Shown in pieces: positions 47,480 through 59,456 of a stretch of DNA of 64,000 nucleotides. A program made the translations under genes and the position numbers. Every line of letters begins with the position of its first letter. Position 1 is the first letter of the stretch. Below the pieces are notes generated by a model. It was given only the letters and a program-made list of their open reading frames with translations, had not been told where the DNA came from and ran no database searches. The stretch comes from Adiantum capillus-veneris (Eukaryota > Streptophyta > Polypodiopsida > Polypodiales > Pteridaceae): the NCBI GenBank assembly GCA_014529385.2, contig CM043952.1, positions 52,746,619 through 52,810,618 on the forward strand, in the 5' to 3' direction.

Positions 47480-48600
47480 CTGCACGATAAATCTAGCTCA
47501 GGGGGTCATGGATCGTGATCCATTTTGGACAACATTTTGAACTTATGGTGGTACCATCTGATTAAGTGTGAGCTGCGGATGCTATTGTTTACCTCTTTTT
47601 AAATTTGGATCATTGGTTGGGATTTCATGCTAGATTTTGCAATTTTATTCAAACCTAGAGATTTTTGGCGTTTTGGTAGATTTTGAAATCCAAATGACTT
47701 GAAAATCTATGGTTAGGTTATCCTTGCTATTTGGGACCAAGTGGTGATTTTTTCTTGGACAACTTATAGGGGTTCATGGATCGTGATCCAAGTTGGACAG
47801 CCTTTTGGGGTACAACTTTGGGAGCTTGCTCCCATAGTCTATCCTAACACACTAGTGAATGTATTTTCAAATTTGGATAAGTTTCTCCAATTTCATCAGT
47901 TCCCCAAGTTATGGTCTGATTTGGTCCGACTTTGCCATATGTGGTTTTGGGTGGCACTTTAAATCCCTGATTGTTGTGATTAATTTGGTTCGCATTTTGA
48001 CCATCAAAAGATTTGAAGTTGAAGAAGAAACCCAATACTAGTTGTTTGTTGAGTTTCATTGCATTTGGAGTTTTTTTGTGCCCTCCCAGGCTCTCTAATA
48101 TTGTGATTCATTTCTTAGGCATTTTCGGTAGTCCGTGAGTTACAGTAAGTTCACAACTCCTTTTGATACCAAAACTTTGTCCATGGCCATAATCTCTACA
48201 TTTTACACCATGACAATGCTAAACTTAAAAAGAAAAGCACTTGACATGACCAAACTTTGAAATTTTTCTACATCTCCTATTCCTTGACTTGTACACACAA
48301 TCTGCAACCATTTTTTGACAATTTTGCATCAGGGGGACATGGATCGTGATCTATGTTTTGACCCAATTTTGATCAAACTTTGAGAATAGAATTTGGACAT
48401 GATACCAAAACTTTGTCCTTTTGATACCAAAACTTTGTCTATGGACATAATTCTACACTTTACACTATGACAGTGCTAAACTTGAAAATCAAAGCACTTG
48501 ACATGACCAACTTTGAAATTTTCCACATCTCCTATTCCTTGACTTGAACACACAATTTGCAACCATTTCTTGACAATGCTACTTTACAGTCACCTATCCT
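47480..48600. repeat. dispersed local repeats with GGATCGTGATCC
   Basis: CATGGATCGTGATCCA-type motifs, palindromic around GGATC-GTGATCC, occur near 47507, 47777 and 48340. A 150-bp block beginning TTTTGATACCAAAACTTTGT occurs at 48161-48310 and 48419-48570 (period 258 bp). Confidence 0.75.
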
Positions 48601-48784
48601 TGAGATCAACATGGATCAGGAGTTCTATCCTCAAGATATACAATCTCTATATGGAGATGCAAGGTCTATAGCATCAGATGAGAGCAAACCACACTCTCTA
48701 TAGATTTTTCCATCTTTCATAGGTGAACACAAAACAAAATCTAAGGTTAGAGTGATACCTTCCTAGTGGAAATCCATACCAAAA

Positions 48785-49045
48785 ATGATGGATACAAAAA
48801 GCTTGCATGAATTGATGTCTTCTCCTATACAATGCACACTTTCTCTCTCAAAGTTATTGAAAAGTAGATCGCATTTATGGGGCCAAATGGGCAAACACCT
48901 AGAAAGATGTGGTTCAAAATCCCTTTACATGACAGATCCTCAAATGACAACATGGGTAAAACTCAATCCGAGAGGGTTCTATCATTTAATGAGCGATGGA
49001 AAGCAAGAAAGAGATAAAAAGCGAGTGAAGAAATCAAGGGATTAA
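48785..49045 (+). CDS. short ORF, possible gag-like fragment
   Basis: An 86-codon frame with ATG, including IQCTLSLSKLLKSRSHLWGQ and a Lys/Arg-rich tail ending KKSRD. The Leu-rich segment followed by a Trp recalls linker regions of plant Ty3 polyproteins, but there is no diagnostic motif. It may be chance or a fragment belonging with 42040-43290. Confidence 0.25.
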   Translation: MMDTKSLHELMSSPIQCTLSLSKLLKSRSHLWGQMGKHLERCGSKSLYMTDPQMTTWVKLNPRGFYHLMSDGKQERDKKRVKKSRD

Positions 49046-51080
49046 AAAACAAACATACTTTTGTGTTCCTTGAAAATTTTTATCTTCCTTGCACGTGCAT
49101 TTTGTGCATAGTACATTGTTAGCTCAAATGGGCTTTCAAACCCTTGAAATTCTTCATATAATGGTTTGGTGTAGAGAGATTTTGCATCCTACCTTTTGTC
49201 TCATGAACTTAACTGCGATTTCAAACCAGCATTTAATCATTCTTTAGGGTATGGCCCAGTGAGAGCCCATTTGGAGAGAGGTTGCTTGACATTATATACT
49301 AGAAAAAACACTCCAGGTAGATTTTGGCCATTGTCATTAATTTTATATAGAGAAACACAAAAAAGGCCATAAAATAGATGGCCAAGTCAACTTATGATCC
49401 TCTTCAAGTCCTTTGCTTATTATGATAGAAGAGAAAGTTATCGAAGTAAGAATAGACCAGAATGCTTTATACAATCGCATGCTTAGGTATTTTTCACTGA
49501 GGTTTTTTGCAAACCACTTAGAAATGCTTCACAAAATAACATAATGAGAAGATAATGGTTGAGATTTTTGCCAACGTTTTAGCACAAGCATTCAGAAGTG
49601 CAGTATGAGAAGGCACATCACTACTTAGCACCATCAAGTATTGCCAAAATTAATGGTTGTTCAAAATTATGATAACTGCCATTCAAATTGTTGGAATGCA
49701 AATGTACCTACACTATGGCCATTTATTTTTAGTATTCTAATACTTTGATGTAAAATCACTATTAGCATATACATTGTCCTGCCTACATGTGGCTTGTGAT
49801 CTTAAATACCACTTCAAGTAATACCTTTGTAATAATAGTATATCAAAGCCCCTTTTGAGTGACAAACATTTAAATATTTGTCAATCAAGATTGATGTGCT
49901 TTGTAGCTTATTGGTACAATGTTTCTTTGACTTAATCTTGAGCCAAATTAGGTGCCCATGGTAAGAATAATGAGATGACAAAGCGTTGGTTGAAATTTAC
50001 TAAAAAATTACAATAGAAATGATATGAGGTTATAACGTTTTTTTAAAAATTAACCACAACAAGACTATTGGGTATGTACTTGTCTATATCCAAGTTTCCC
50101 ATTGGACAAGTGTAACATATGAGCAAAACTCATATAAGTGCTAGTCACACTTCATAATTTCTATTTTAGGAATGCGAAGGGGATATGTTTTTGAGATTCC
50201 CATTTCTTTTGGGACTTGCTCCCCACTCTCTCACCATGTGTGCATAGTTGTAAATTGAGGATTGGCTTTAGTTTATTCAGCATCATACCTTATTGGATAG
50301 CATCTCAAAACACCAGTGGGTATAGCCTAGTTTAGCAATGGTCAAAGACTTGCTTATGGAATGCATACAGCACATGAAGTTAGTCTTCATTTAGGATCTT
50401 TAGTCTTGTTGAGTAGCCATTACAAGAAGGTTGAACCTCCTACACTTGATGATCAGTACTCTTGAAAAATTTGGCATATAGATTAATCAAGCTTTCACAC
50501 TTGATGAGGATGCTAGAAATTCACAATTAATTCATGTTTGTTGCACCCCTTCAACTTCTTGTTTTGAAATGCACTCAATATGGGTGCGATATAGAAAACA
50601 CATTGTATTCTCAAACAAGTGAATCAAGCTCAACCCATTCACATCAAATGTAGATTGTGCCCTCAATGGGACATAGCGCCCCAATAAAAGAGGTGGCCCA
50701 TCATCTTCTACACACTATCATCTATCCAAGCTATCCCACTAACTCAATTGCCACCAAGCACTTGCCTAGCTTTTGTTGAATGTTGGGTAACCAAGCTTGG
50801 CACTCAAGATTGGGCATGCATTCTTTCACTAACAGATAAAAAGTATTGAAGATCCATTGCTTCTATCTTTGCTTCAAAAAATTAAATCTTTGGCTTTATA
50901 TGTGTCTATTGGGTGCACTGATTAGGTGCCCAGCTCATTTTGGTGCCATTGGCTATCGTGAAGCGACCTAACTTCGTGTCCTTCTTGCTTACATTTTCAG
51001 AATGCAACTCGATATTTAAATTTTGTGCCCTCTCTAATTGCATTTTTCAAATCACAACCCAGGTTTACTTGAGAGAAAAC
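49046..51080. other. anonymous AT-rich intergenic sequence
   Basis: No ORF or repeat structure that I can support. Confidence 0.5.
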
Positions 51081-51084
51081 ATTT

Positions 51085-52459
51085 TTGATGACAACGTCGG
51101 TAAAACAAACTCATCAAGGGCTCTTCATCCTTTCTTTTCCAAATGTAAATAAAGGGGAATTATTAGTGAAGAGACGTTTTGGTGATGATGCCAGCAAATT
51201 TGTCTCACAAACGGCCCTTCAAACTTTCATCATGAATTGCATACCAGTGTTTGGGAAAAATGTGTCTCAGCTTAATATCGTGCCGTTTTCAATCTAAAAA
51301 AATGCCGGTTGAGGGCACGAGAAAAAGGAGAAATGCCACCCCAGAATAGACAAAAACAATGTAAAAATATAAAAAAGTACCCTAATTTTTTAAAATTTCC
51401 TCTTGAAATAAACAAGGAAAGGAATTTTGTATGTTTGGAAAAATGATTTTCCCCCAACACTGTTGCATACTGATTGGGGTCGCTCCGAGCCAAGGAAGCC
51501 CATAGATGGCATGTCACTAGTGTTTAGTAGAGACCTTCATCTCAAACATTCACAGATCCCTATCTACTAATGCGCAAGCAAAAAAAAATCAAATTAAACA
51601 ATAATATTGGCTATATTTACATGACTTACTTGCAAAATCTAAACCTAATTTCTCCTTCTCACTAATCAGCTCAAGGTTAAGTTGAGACACATTTTTCTCA
51701 GACATGGTTGGGCATCCAAAACGATCTCACAGGGCCCTTCATAGTTGCATTTTGAAAAGAAAATCGGTAGGGGTTGGTTAGAAATCAATCACATCGGACC
51801 CTTCACACTTGCGTTTGGAAACGCAAATCAATAGGGGCTGGTGAAGAGGCTCACAAATCAAGCTCATGAGGCCCTTCCCATTTGTGTTTGGATTCTATAA
51901 GTAGTGAAGATATATGCACACAAATCATACTCACTCGGACCTTCGCACTTGGGTTTCCAAAGACAATCCAACATGCGATGGTGAAGACTAAGTTGAGTGG
52001 ACATAAGAGTACATGTGGAGGTACTAATCAAGTGTGTGACTCCGTGGATCATTGACGTGCAAGCTGTAGCTGCCAGGTTTTCCTCCCAATAATTGTGCAA
52101 CCTATAACTAAGGGGCTGTATTTCACATATAACAGCAAGCTAGAGTCATCAAGCTGAGCCTCCTAGGAGACTAGTGTTGAAGCCTTGACTACCATCTAGC
52201 TGGCTTGTACTGATCCATAGACCTGATCAGTACTTCTCTCATCAACCAAGTCTTCCTTGGATGCTCCATGAGACCATCTCATGACATGAGTTCTGCATGA
52301 GCACCATTGTAGAATCTCTGCTAGATAGGGCAAGACTACATGACAAATGGGACCCCCACTGAGCTGGTAATTTAACCCTCAATATTTCTTGTAGTGTGAG
52401 CTTCACAAACAAGCTAGCAAAATTATAGCAAAAATTTGAGCTCCTGTAACGACGTTCCT

Positions 52460-52526
<67 letters not shown>

Positions 52527-52865
52527 CATAGATCTTTGAGGTCTCTTGGGAGTGTTCCTACAATGTTAACATCTCTCTTCTCTTCTTCTGTTATTCTCTT
52601 TCTCTCTCTTCCCAGGTTTCCTTGCAACCATGCACCTCCTCAGGATATAACCTGCCCAGACAACCTCCTCGGGCGTAGCCTACCTTGCACTTCCTCGTGT
52701 TGTAACCTGCCCCAATCAATTAGCCTCTTTTAGCTTGCGTTTCGAAACTCTATGTGCGCGTGCTTGGTGAAGACTTTTTTTTTTCTACAAAATCAAATGT
52801 CTAAACCAAACCCTTTAAACATGCGTTTCGAAACGCAACTTTGTTGGCCTTGGTGAGGACAATAA
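51085..52865. repeat. dispersed module with TTGCGTTTSGAAACGCAA palindrome
   Basis: Several diverged copies of GGNCCCTTCA-N-TTGCGTTTGGAAACGCAA-N-GGTGAAGA lie at about 51204-51250, 51735-51780, 51797-51845, 51930-51990, 52733-52775 and 52810-52862. The palindrome is complete at 51809-51826 and 52821-52838, and half-complete at 52735-52748. Confidence 0.55.
52463..52522. repeat. (CT)n microsatellite
   Basis: A pure CT run of 60 bp. Confidence 0.95.
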
Positions 52866-52937
52866 ACCTTCCAGAGACTTTCTTATCTCATAGAGATGTG
52901 ATCGCCTCATCAACATCAAGTTCCTTCTTTGTGTTCA

Positions 52938-53600
52938 ATGATATCATGATAACATCACCAACATCTTCTACATGAGAGCAATAACTTAACCTCATGGCTC
53001 TCTATACCTAACATCCTTGCAACCCTCTTTTACTACCTTATCTCCATTCTTCTTTTTTGCTTGGCAAATAGAATGAGTATCTTTAAGATCGTCCTTTGCA
53101 TGCCACAACCCAAAAAATCATCAAATGTTTTGGTTGTCTAGGTCCATGATATCATGATATCATGATAACATCACCACCATCTTCTACATGAGACAAGTAA
53201 CTTACCCTCTAGGCCTCTATACCTAACGTCCTTGCAAACCTCTTTTACTACCTTATATCCATTCTTTTTTTTGCTTGGCAAATGGCATGAATATATTTAA
53301 GATTTTCTTTTGCATGTAACAACCTAAAAGAGCATTTGATCGTATCTCAAGACGAATAGTACTAAACCGAGTTAAAAAATTCAAAAGTGGAGTAAATAAT
53401 TCAAGCTTTAGAGATCCTCTACTTGATGCCGGGGATCAACGCTCTTTTTGTGAATCAAATTATTATCTCATGATCTGTAAAAGCATTGATTGCATCTCAA
53501 GATGAGCAATACTTAACCGAGTAAATAATTCAAAAGTGGAGTAAATAATTTAAGCTTTAGATCTCCTCTACTTGATTTCTGGGATCAATGCTCTTTTTGT
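52938..53600. repeat. two adjacent tandem duplications (216 bp and 150 bp)
   Basis: AACATCACCA landmarks at 52951 and 53167 mark a 216-bp duplication. ATCTCAAGA landmarks at 53344 and 53494 mark a 150-bp duplication including AAAAGTGGAGTAAATAATT. Both are moderately diverged. Confidence 0.8.
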
Positions 53601-54300
53601 GTATGATTTAAAAAATGGAACACGTATCTCTCAAACTTGGATATATTTGCAAACTCTAACTTTTTCCCTGCACCCTATTAAGATAGTAAATGAGCACAAT
53701 TATCTTATATTTCATAAGCTTTACTATACTTGTATGAGTAGGAGTAGATATTCTTTCCATCCTAAGTCAATTTTTTAAGATGCAATGAATGAGACACGTA
53801 GATATGCCCTTTACAATCACTAGTTGACTTGACCACTCTTGGAAATCCTTCTATGATTCCCTGGATCGAATGACGCTTGCATGGCATGAAGAAATCACTA
53901 TAGTGGTTATTTCCTTTTTTAGATCGTTAATGGCATTAACATATATCCCTACACAAGATTTTCCCCTTACTTTTCTTCATCTTGTTTTCCCTAAAATGGA
54001 TAGTTGCATCAATTCAATTTTCATTGGCTCAAAGTCATGCCAAAGACATATTTTGCATCAATATTGTCAACAAGGCTTCGAACAAGTCAATAAATTTTGA
54101 CCAACTATCCTTTGAAATTTAAAAGTTTAGCAATATCCACTCAAGGAAATACTTTATACTATTAGAGTTATAAAATGAAAAGAACGTTAACCAAATAGGG
54201 CATCCAGGTAAATAGTCTTTAGCATGGATGTTAGCATAGTTAGAAGGATAAAAATTTTACTACTACTATAGAGGATGAATTAGAGAATTACAAGAATATA
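53601..54300. other. anonymous intergenic sequence
   Basis: Short ORFs without recognisable motifs. Confidence 0.5.
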
Positions 54301-55265
54301 CATGCAAAAAAAGGAAATGGATAGAGAGATAGTGCTTAATGTGTATATTGTCACGTTTATTTTGGCTATTTCTCTCTTTCATTTTAAGATCTCTCTTAGA
54401 ATATGTAGACTAAGTACTTAAAGCTAATGATCGTGGAATGGTAGTGAGTATATTATGATAATATTTCTTAGTTTAATTGGATAAGGTGTAATCTATTGTT
54501 GTGCCCATCTAATACACATAAGAATGTCCATTAATGCATTCAAGATTTAACCACAGTTGCATTAAATGAGTAATCGCCACAATAGTGCTACTATGACAAA
54601 ATGATCATGTGAAGGACAACTTAGTCCTCTATGTGTGATATAGTTTTATACAATTTAATAATGATATAAGGAAGGTAAAAATTCACAATACTGCATACAC
54701 ACAAGTAAACCATACAAAGAAGATAAGTTTCTTTACAGCACAAGGGTCCACCTCAAAATATGAAAGTGAAACCTGTGAGTATATACATGCAAAAAGAGGA
54801 AATGAATAGGGAGATGGTGCTTCATGTGTATATTGTCATGGCTATACTGGCTATTGTTCTCTTTCATTTTAAGATCTCCCTTAGAATAGGTAGATTAGGT
54901 ACTTAAAGCTAGTGATCGTGGAATGGTAGTGAGTATATTATGATAATATTGCTCAATATAATTGGATAAGGTGTAAGATAATCTTGTGCCCATTTAATAC
55001 ACATACAAATGTCCATCAATGCATTCAAGAGCTAACCACAATTGTATTAAATGACCAATGGCCGCAATAGTGCTACTATGACAAAATGATTATGTGAAGG
55101 ATAACTTAGTCCTCTATGTCTGATATGGTTTTATACAATGTAATAAAGATATAAGGAAGGTAACAATTTGCAATACTGCTTACATAAAAATATAGCATAC
55201 AAGGAAGATAAGTTTCTTTATAGAGAGAGGGTCCACCTCAAACTATAAAAGTGCAACATGTGACT
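54301..55265. repeat. 485-bp tandem duplication
   Basis: The unit begins CATGCAAAAA at 54301 and 54786. The two units are colinear over nearly their whole length, with scattered substitutions. No ORF. Confidence 0.9.
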
Positions 55266-55574
55266 TCACCCGGAGTAGTTTTTTTTATTTCAAAAAGTTA
55301 TAGAATAAGAGAGTTTAAAAATTCAAATTTTAATAAAAGTACCAAGTTTATGAAAGAAAAGGATCTTTTAATTCACAATGAAGTGTGTGTATAGATATTT
55401 TAAAAATTTCTGGATAGCAAAGACGTGGATTTTAAAGAAACATCAAGTAAATGTGGTTTATTCTTCATTTTTCTTTGCTCGCTTTTTGCCCCTCGCTCGA
55501 TTTCCATCGCTCATTAAACAATATCACCCAATCCGAGAGACCAAATTGAAAGCCTATACAAGGTGAGTGAATAT

Positions 55575-55680
55575 TGTGAAGGAGAAGGAAACAACACCTT
55601 ACTTGTCGACTACATAGGAGTAAAAACAAAAGCCATACTTGATAGTGGGGCTAGAATAGACATTGCTACAAAGGGAATCT
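55575..55680 (+). pseudogene. retropepsin fragment
   Basis: A plus-strand reading includes NNTLLVDYIGVKTKAI and then LDSGARIDIATKG, the D-S-G-A active site of an LTR-retrotransposon aspartic protease. It is cut off at about 55680, where minus-strand gag sequence begins. Confidence 0.6.
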
Positions 55681-55890
55681 AGGAAAAATGGGAAAGACCA
55701 TTGTTGCTTTCACCTTGTTTTTTGGATTCTTAGCACAGTGTTGGAGTAGATGGTCTCTTCCAAAATTGTCACAAAATCCAAAGATTTTTATTCGTTGACC
55801 CTTGTATGGACAACCATGTGCCCAATGGTCACATCCAAATTCATAGCATGGTCTTACTTGTTGTGTAGATGGTGGTAGATGGTGGTCCAA
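55666..55890 (-). pseudogene. gag zinc-knuckle fragment
   Basis: A minus-strand frame with two near-CCHC knuckles: CYEFGCDHWAHGCP (second Cys replaced by Phe) and CDNFGRDHLLQHC (again Phe in place of Cys), followed by a Lys-rich tail. It is a remnant of Ty3-type gag lying tail-to-tail against the plus-strand protease fragment, so the gag-pro order has been scrambled by an inversion. Confidence 0.6.
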
Positions 55891-56014
55891 CCACTAGTTG
55901 TTCTTGTGTGGTGAGGATGGTCTTTGAACCATACTCTTGATTGGCTATGAATATGAGCGTATTCTCATCCATGTAAGTATTGTTTTCTCATGGGTTGTGG
56001 TACATGCGTTGGAA

Positions 56015-56455
56015 GGTGCAATTTGGACTCACAAAGGGGCCCTTTAAGGAGTTTGACTTTACCTCTCTCTACCAAAATGGATGCATGGATAAATTTTTGC
56101 AAACAAACTCCAAAGTTGGCAGAGGTTTGACAGTTAGAATGTCCTCTTCATGCTCTATCTACTGATATATAGCACGCCATGAGATTCCTCATATTTTAGA
56201 AGATTCTTTTTTTTATTCACTTAGATTCTGACAGAGTTGTCACATCATAGGTGAATCAAAAAAGAATCTTCTAAAATATAAGGAATCCCATGGCGTGCTA
56301 TATATGAGTAGATAGAGCTTGAAGAGGACATTCGAACTATCAAACCTCCGCTAACTTTGGAGTTTGTTTGCAAAAATTTATCCATGCACCCGTTTTGGTA
56401 GAGAGAGGTAAAGTCAAACTCCTTAAAGGGCCCCTTTGTGAGTCCAAATTTCACC
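56015..56455. repeat. inverted repeat, arms about 205 bp, 30-bp spacer
   Basis: Left arm 56015-56220 and right arm 56251-56455 are reverse complements with few mismatches. Both carry the same coding-like peptide (GLTKGPFKEFDFTSLYQNGC) on opposite strands, and the matching ORF reads 56454-56245 on the minus strand. Confidence 0.9.
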
Positions 56456-56741
56456 TAATGTGTAGTTGACTACTACTCTACCATCATTCAAAAGAGGTGG
56501 CTATTATAATATCTATTATCTAACCAACTCACATGATTTTCTCATATTAAAGGGATTAATTAATGTGGGAGAATAGATGGGAACAAGGGTTAGAATATAG
56601 ACATGTGCTTTTCGGTCTATCTAGACACGGGACCAATGGTAAAGGGGCCAAAATGAGAGATGATCTGTCAAAGAGCAAGGCTAGCTAATGGATCTTAAAG
56701 ACCCAAGGGTTAGCTTCATTAAAGTCCTCCAATGGTTAGTG

Positions 56742-58089
56742 TTAACACTAGAATGGTAACACGACACTTTTATGTCCTTGGACACTTTTGTGTCCTATTA
56801 AGTGACCATTTTTCTTGAATTATTTGAAGAGTATGAAAATGAATTTCTAGGTGCTATATATCCACAAAGTTGCCTTATGAGCTGAAAAAAACTTAGCATT
56901 TTTTTTGGAGTATCGATCTCACCATTAACCTTACTCTTGCACAACATTTTTGAACCTAAACTGTGTGAAAAAACGGGTCCTGTTTTTTGTTTTTTTTTTA
57001 ATTTTGGCAATTATACCACTCTAAACTTCATGTTTGTGAGGTTTATATGGCTACAAATTAGGCCTTCATAGTTCTCAACATGTTTTGATGCTTGTAGGGA
57101 GAGCTAAGTGTTAAAATTGAAAGTTATGAACAATTTACAAGAATTGCATAATCCTGTTTTTTGGCCAAAATTAGCACTTTTATGATTTTTTTGGTGGCTT
57201 TCTTGATATCCAAATTCAATTTTTATTGTGTAAGTGTAATGTATAGCATAAGGCTAATATTCCTTGAGTTTTGGGGGACCTAATATGCTATATAGCATAG
57301 TATATGATGATGGTTGAGTTTTTTGATTGTTGAAGAATACGATACATTTTAGAGTAGCAAGTATAACTTTGTCAATATTGCTAGTTTCTTAGGCCAATTG
57401 TGTGTATTTTGTAGTTAGTAACCATATCTAATCATAGACTACAACTTTGGCTAGATATTTAGTAGTTTCTATGGGTTTCTAAAGGTCATAATGCTAAACC
57501 CAGTTTTTTCATGTTTGTTGTATTTAGCACTTTATCATTGCCCCCAAGGTTCCAATTGTAAGAGATCCATTATCCTTTTGACATGCTCCATGGCTCCTTT
57601 TGAATCCAAAGGCCCAAAGGGAACTAAGAAAACATGTATATAGTATCTGTATTGAGCGTGACTATAGAAACTTTGATGATAGGTCCACAGAATGGCAAAA
57701 ATGCAACTTTTTTGTACCTATTTTTTTTGCCCAAAAACAAATTAGTGGGGTAAAAGCAACCATATGTTTTGGTCACCAACCCATTGAGGTTAAGAGGGCA
57801 TTTTATCTCATGTCCTACAAAAATCCTCACTCTTATATATATGCAATCAACCATAAGAAATTGCTGTTTTGGGCAAAATGCACTGGTCCATCAACTTTGG
57901 AGGCTTGTAGTGACCAAGGGATGAGAAAAAATTACAAGTTTCTCATTTTTTCCATATGTAGTAGTTATTGAACTATAAGCTCATGAAAGGATTTTTCAAA
58001 ATGAGTGGATCTACTATGGTTTTGGAAAATTTTCCCAAAACCCTAAAAGGACACTTTTATGTCCTGTTAGGTTACCATTCTAGTGTTAA
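56742..58089. mobile_element. TTAA-flanked DNA transposon, non-autonomous (copy 2, inverted)
   Basis: A 1340-bp element (56746-58085) with TTAA at 56742-56745 and 58086-58089. Its termini are CACTAGAATGGTAAC and the exact complement. It is colinear with copy 1 (3637-4980) in opposite orientation at high identity. Subterminal GGACAC-TTTT-GTGTCC-type motifs are at 56763-56777, 56780-56795 and 58049-58064. An open frame of 123 codons at 57600-57971 is not transposase-like and its counterpart in copy 1 is not open, so it is not called as a gene. Confidence 0.85.
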
Positions 58090-59456
58090 AAGTCCTTTAA
58101 CCTTAGGTAAGCTAGGGTTGTGCTTGAGGTGGAAACTCGGCTCAAGCTTGAGGTGCTTTCCATGCTTGTTGAATAAGGTGCTTGAGGTGCTTAATGACTA
58201 AGGTGCTAAGGTTCTCCATGACTAAGGTAATTGAGGATAAGGTGTGCAAAAATTCAAATCTAATCCCTACTCATGAGGGGGTGAGCCCTGATTGTAGGAG
58301 CTACAGAGAGAACACACACACACACTCACACAAGGCAAGCTTGGTACCAAGAAGGCAAATAGGACACTTGTCAAGCTCCTCTCAATGTTTTTCTCGTAGT
58401 ATGCCTACAGTCTATTGTTTGGCCTCCCAAGGGGTCCAGTGATAATTTCGTTGATTTAAATAATTGGTTTTTCATTTATCAAGTCCTCTCTCTCAAAGGG
58501 GAAAGGAGGACACTTGTCCCAAGACTACCCTTGCTGCTCGATATGCCTCTTGCATGTGATTGGATAGGCCTCGAGGGGTCCAATGAGCTTCAAGCATGAA
58601 CTACAAGGGGGGGTCGACTAAAGCAAGAAGGGGGGCTACTTGAGGGGTATACTCTCAAACACACACTCACAATCAATCTCATTGTGTGAAGTGCAAAGTG
58701 CAAGAGCTCCATCTCCTTCTCCAAGCTAGTAGAGAAGTGGAGAGCCTACACCAACACTCTTGGTTATGGAATGCAAATCCAGCCAAGAGACACGATTCCC
58801 TGTTTGTCTTGGATCTGCAATGCACTCTAGCTTTGAACTAACATATCTTCCTCTCTATGGCTCCATTTGATGAGCACTTTGGACCAACTTGTAGAGCATA
58901 TTGAGGGCCACCCATGGCACTCCCATTTTTTCACTTTCACCACTTAAAATGTGCACCTTGACAAGAACCACAACAGAGTATTCTGGCCCTAATAACCTTG
59001 TATAGCATACATAACTGCTGCTCTTTGCCTGCTCTTGATCTTCACAACTGCTCCATCACTCTGGTAAGCCGTTGAGAGCCCGTAAAATACTACTTGGTGC
59101 TCTTTGTAGCACCGACTAGCTTGGTGCACCATAATTGCCCAACCCCCTTGTTGAACAATCATGTTCAACCAAAAACCTACTTTATTTGCCAAAAAATTGC
59201 AAAAGTAGACAACACCGTAAGCAAACCAAAAAACACTATCATATGTACAAGGCTCTTCATCTGCCTGCTACTGCCAAACCTCAAGTGGGTTGCTCCACCC
59301 CCTCCATAGTCTGACCTCTTGGATCAAACACTTGGCTTTGTTTTCTTCCATCCATCTCCATCACTCTCCAATAGTGCTTTACCCTTGCACATAGCCATCC
59401 ATGCACACTATAGGCCCATAACACCTTTGCACCTCTTTGAGCATCACCTTGCCTCC
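58090..59456. other. intergenic sequence between two TTAA elements
   Basis: No coding similarity recognised; a short (CA)n lies at about 58313-58330. Confidence 0.45.

Noticed and set aside
57600-57971. 123-codon ORF inside TTAA element copy 2 as a transposase
   Set aside because: No acidic catalytic pattern, and not open in the near-identical copy 1.
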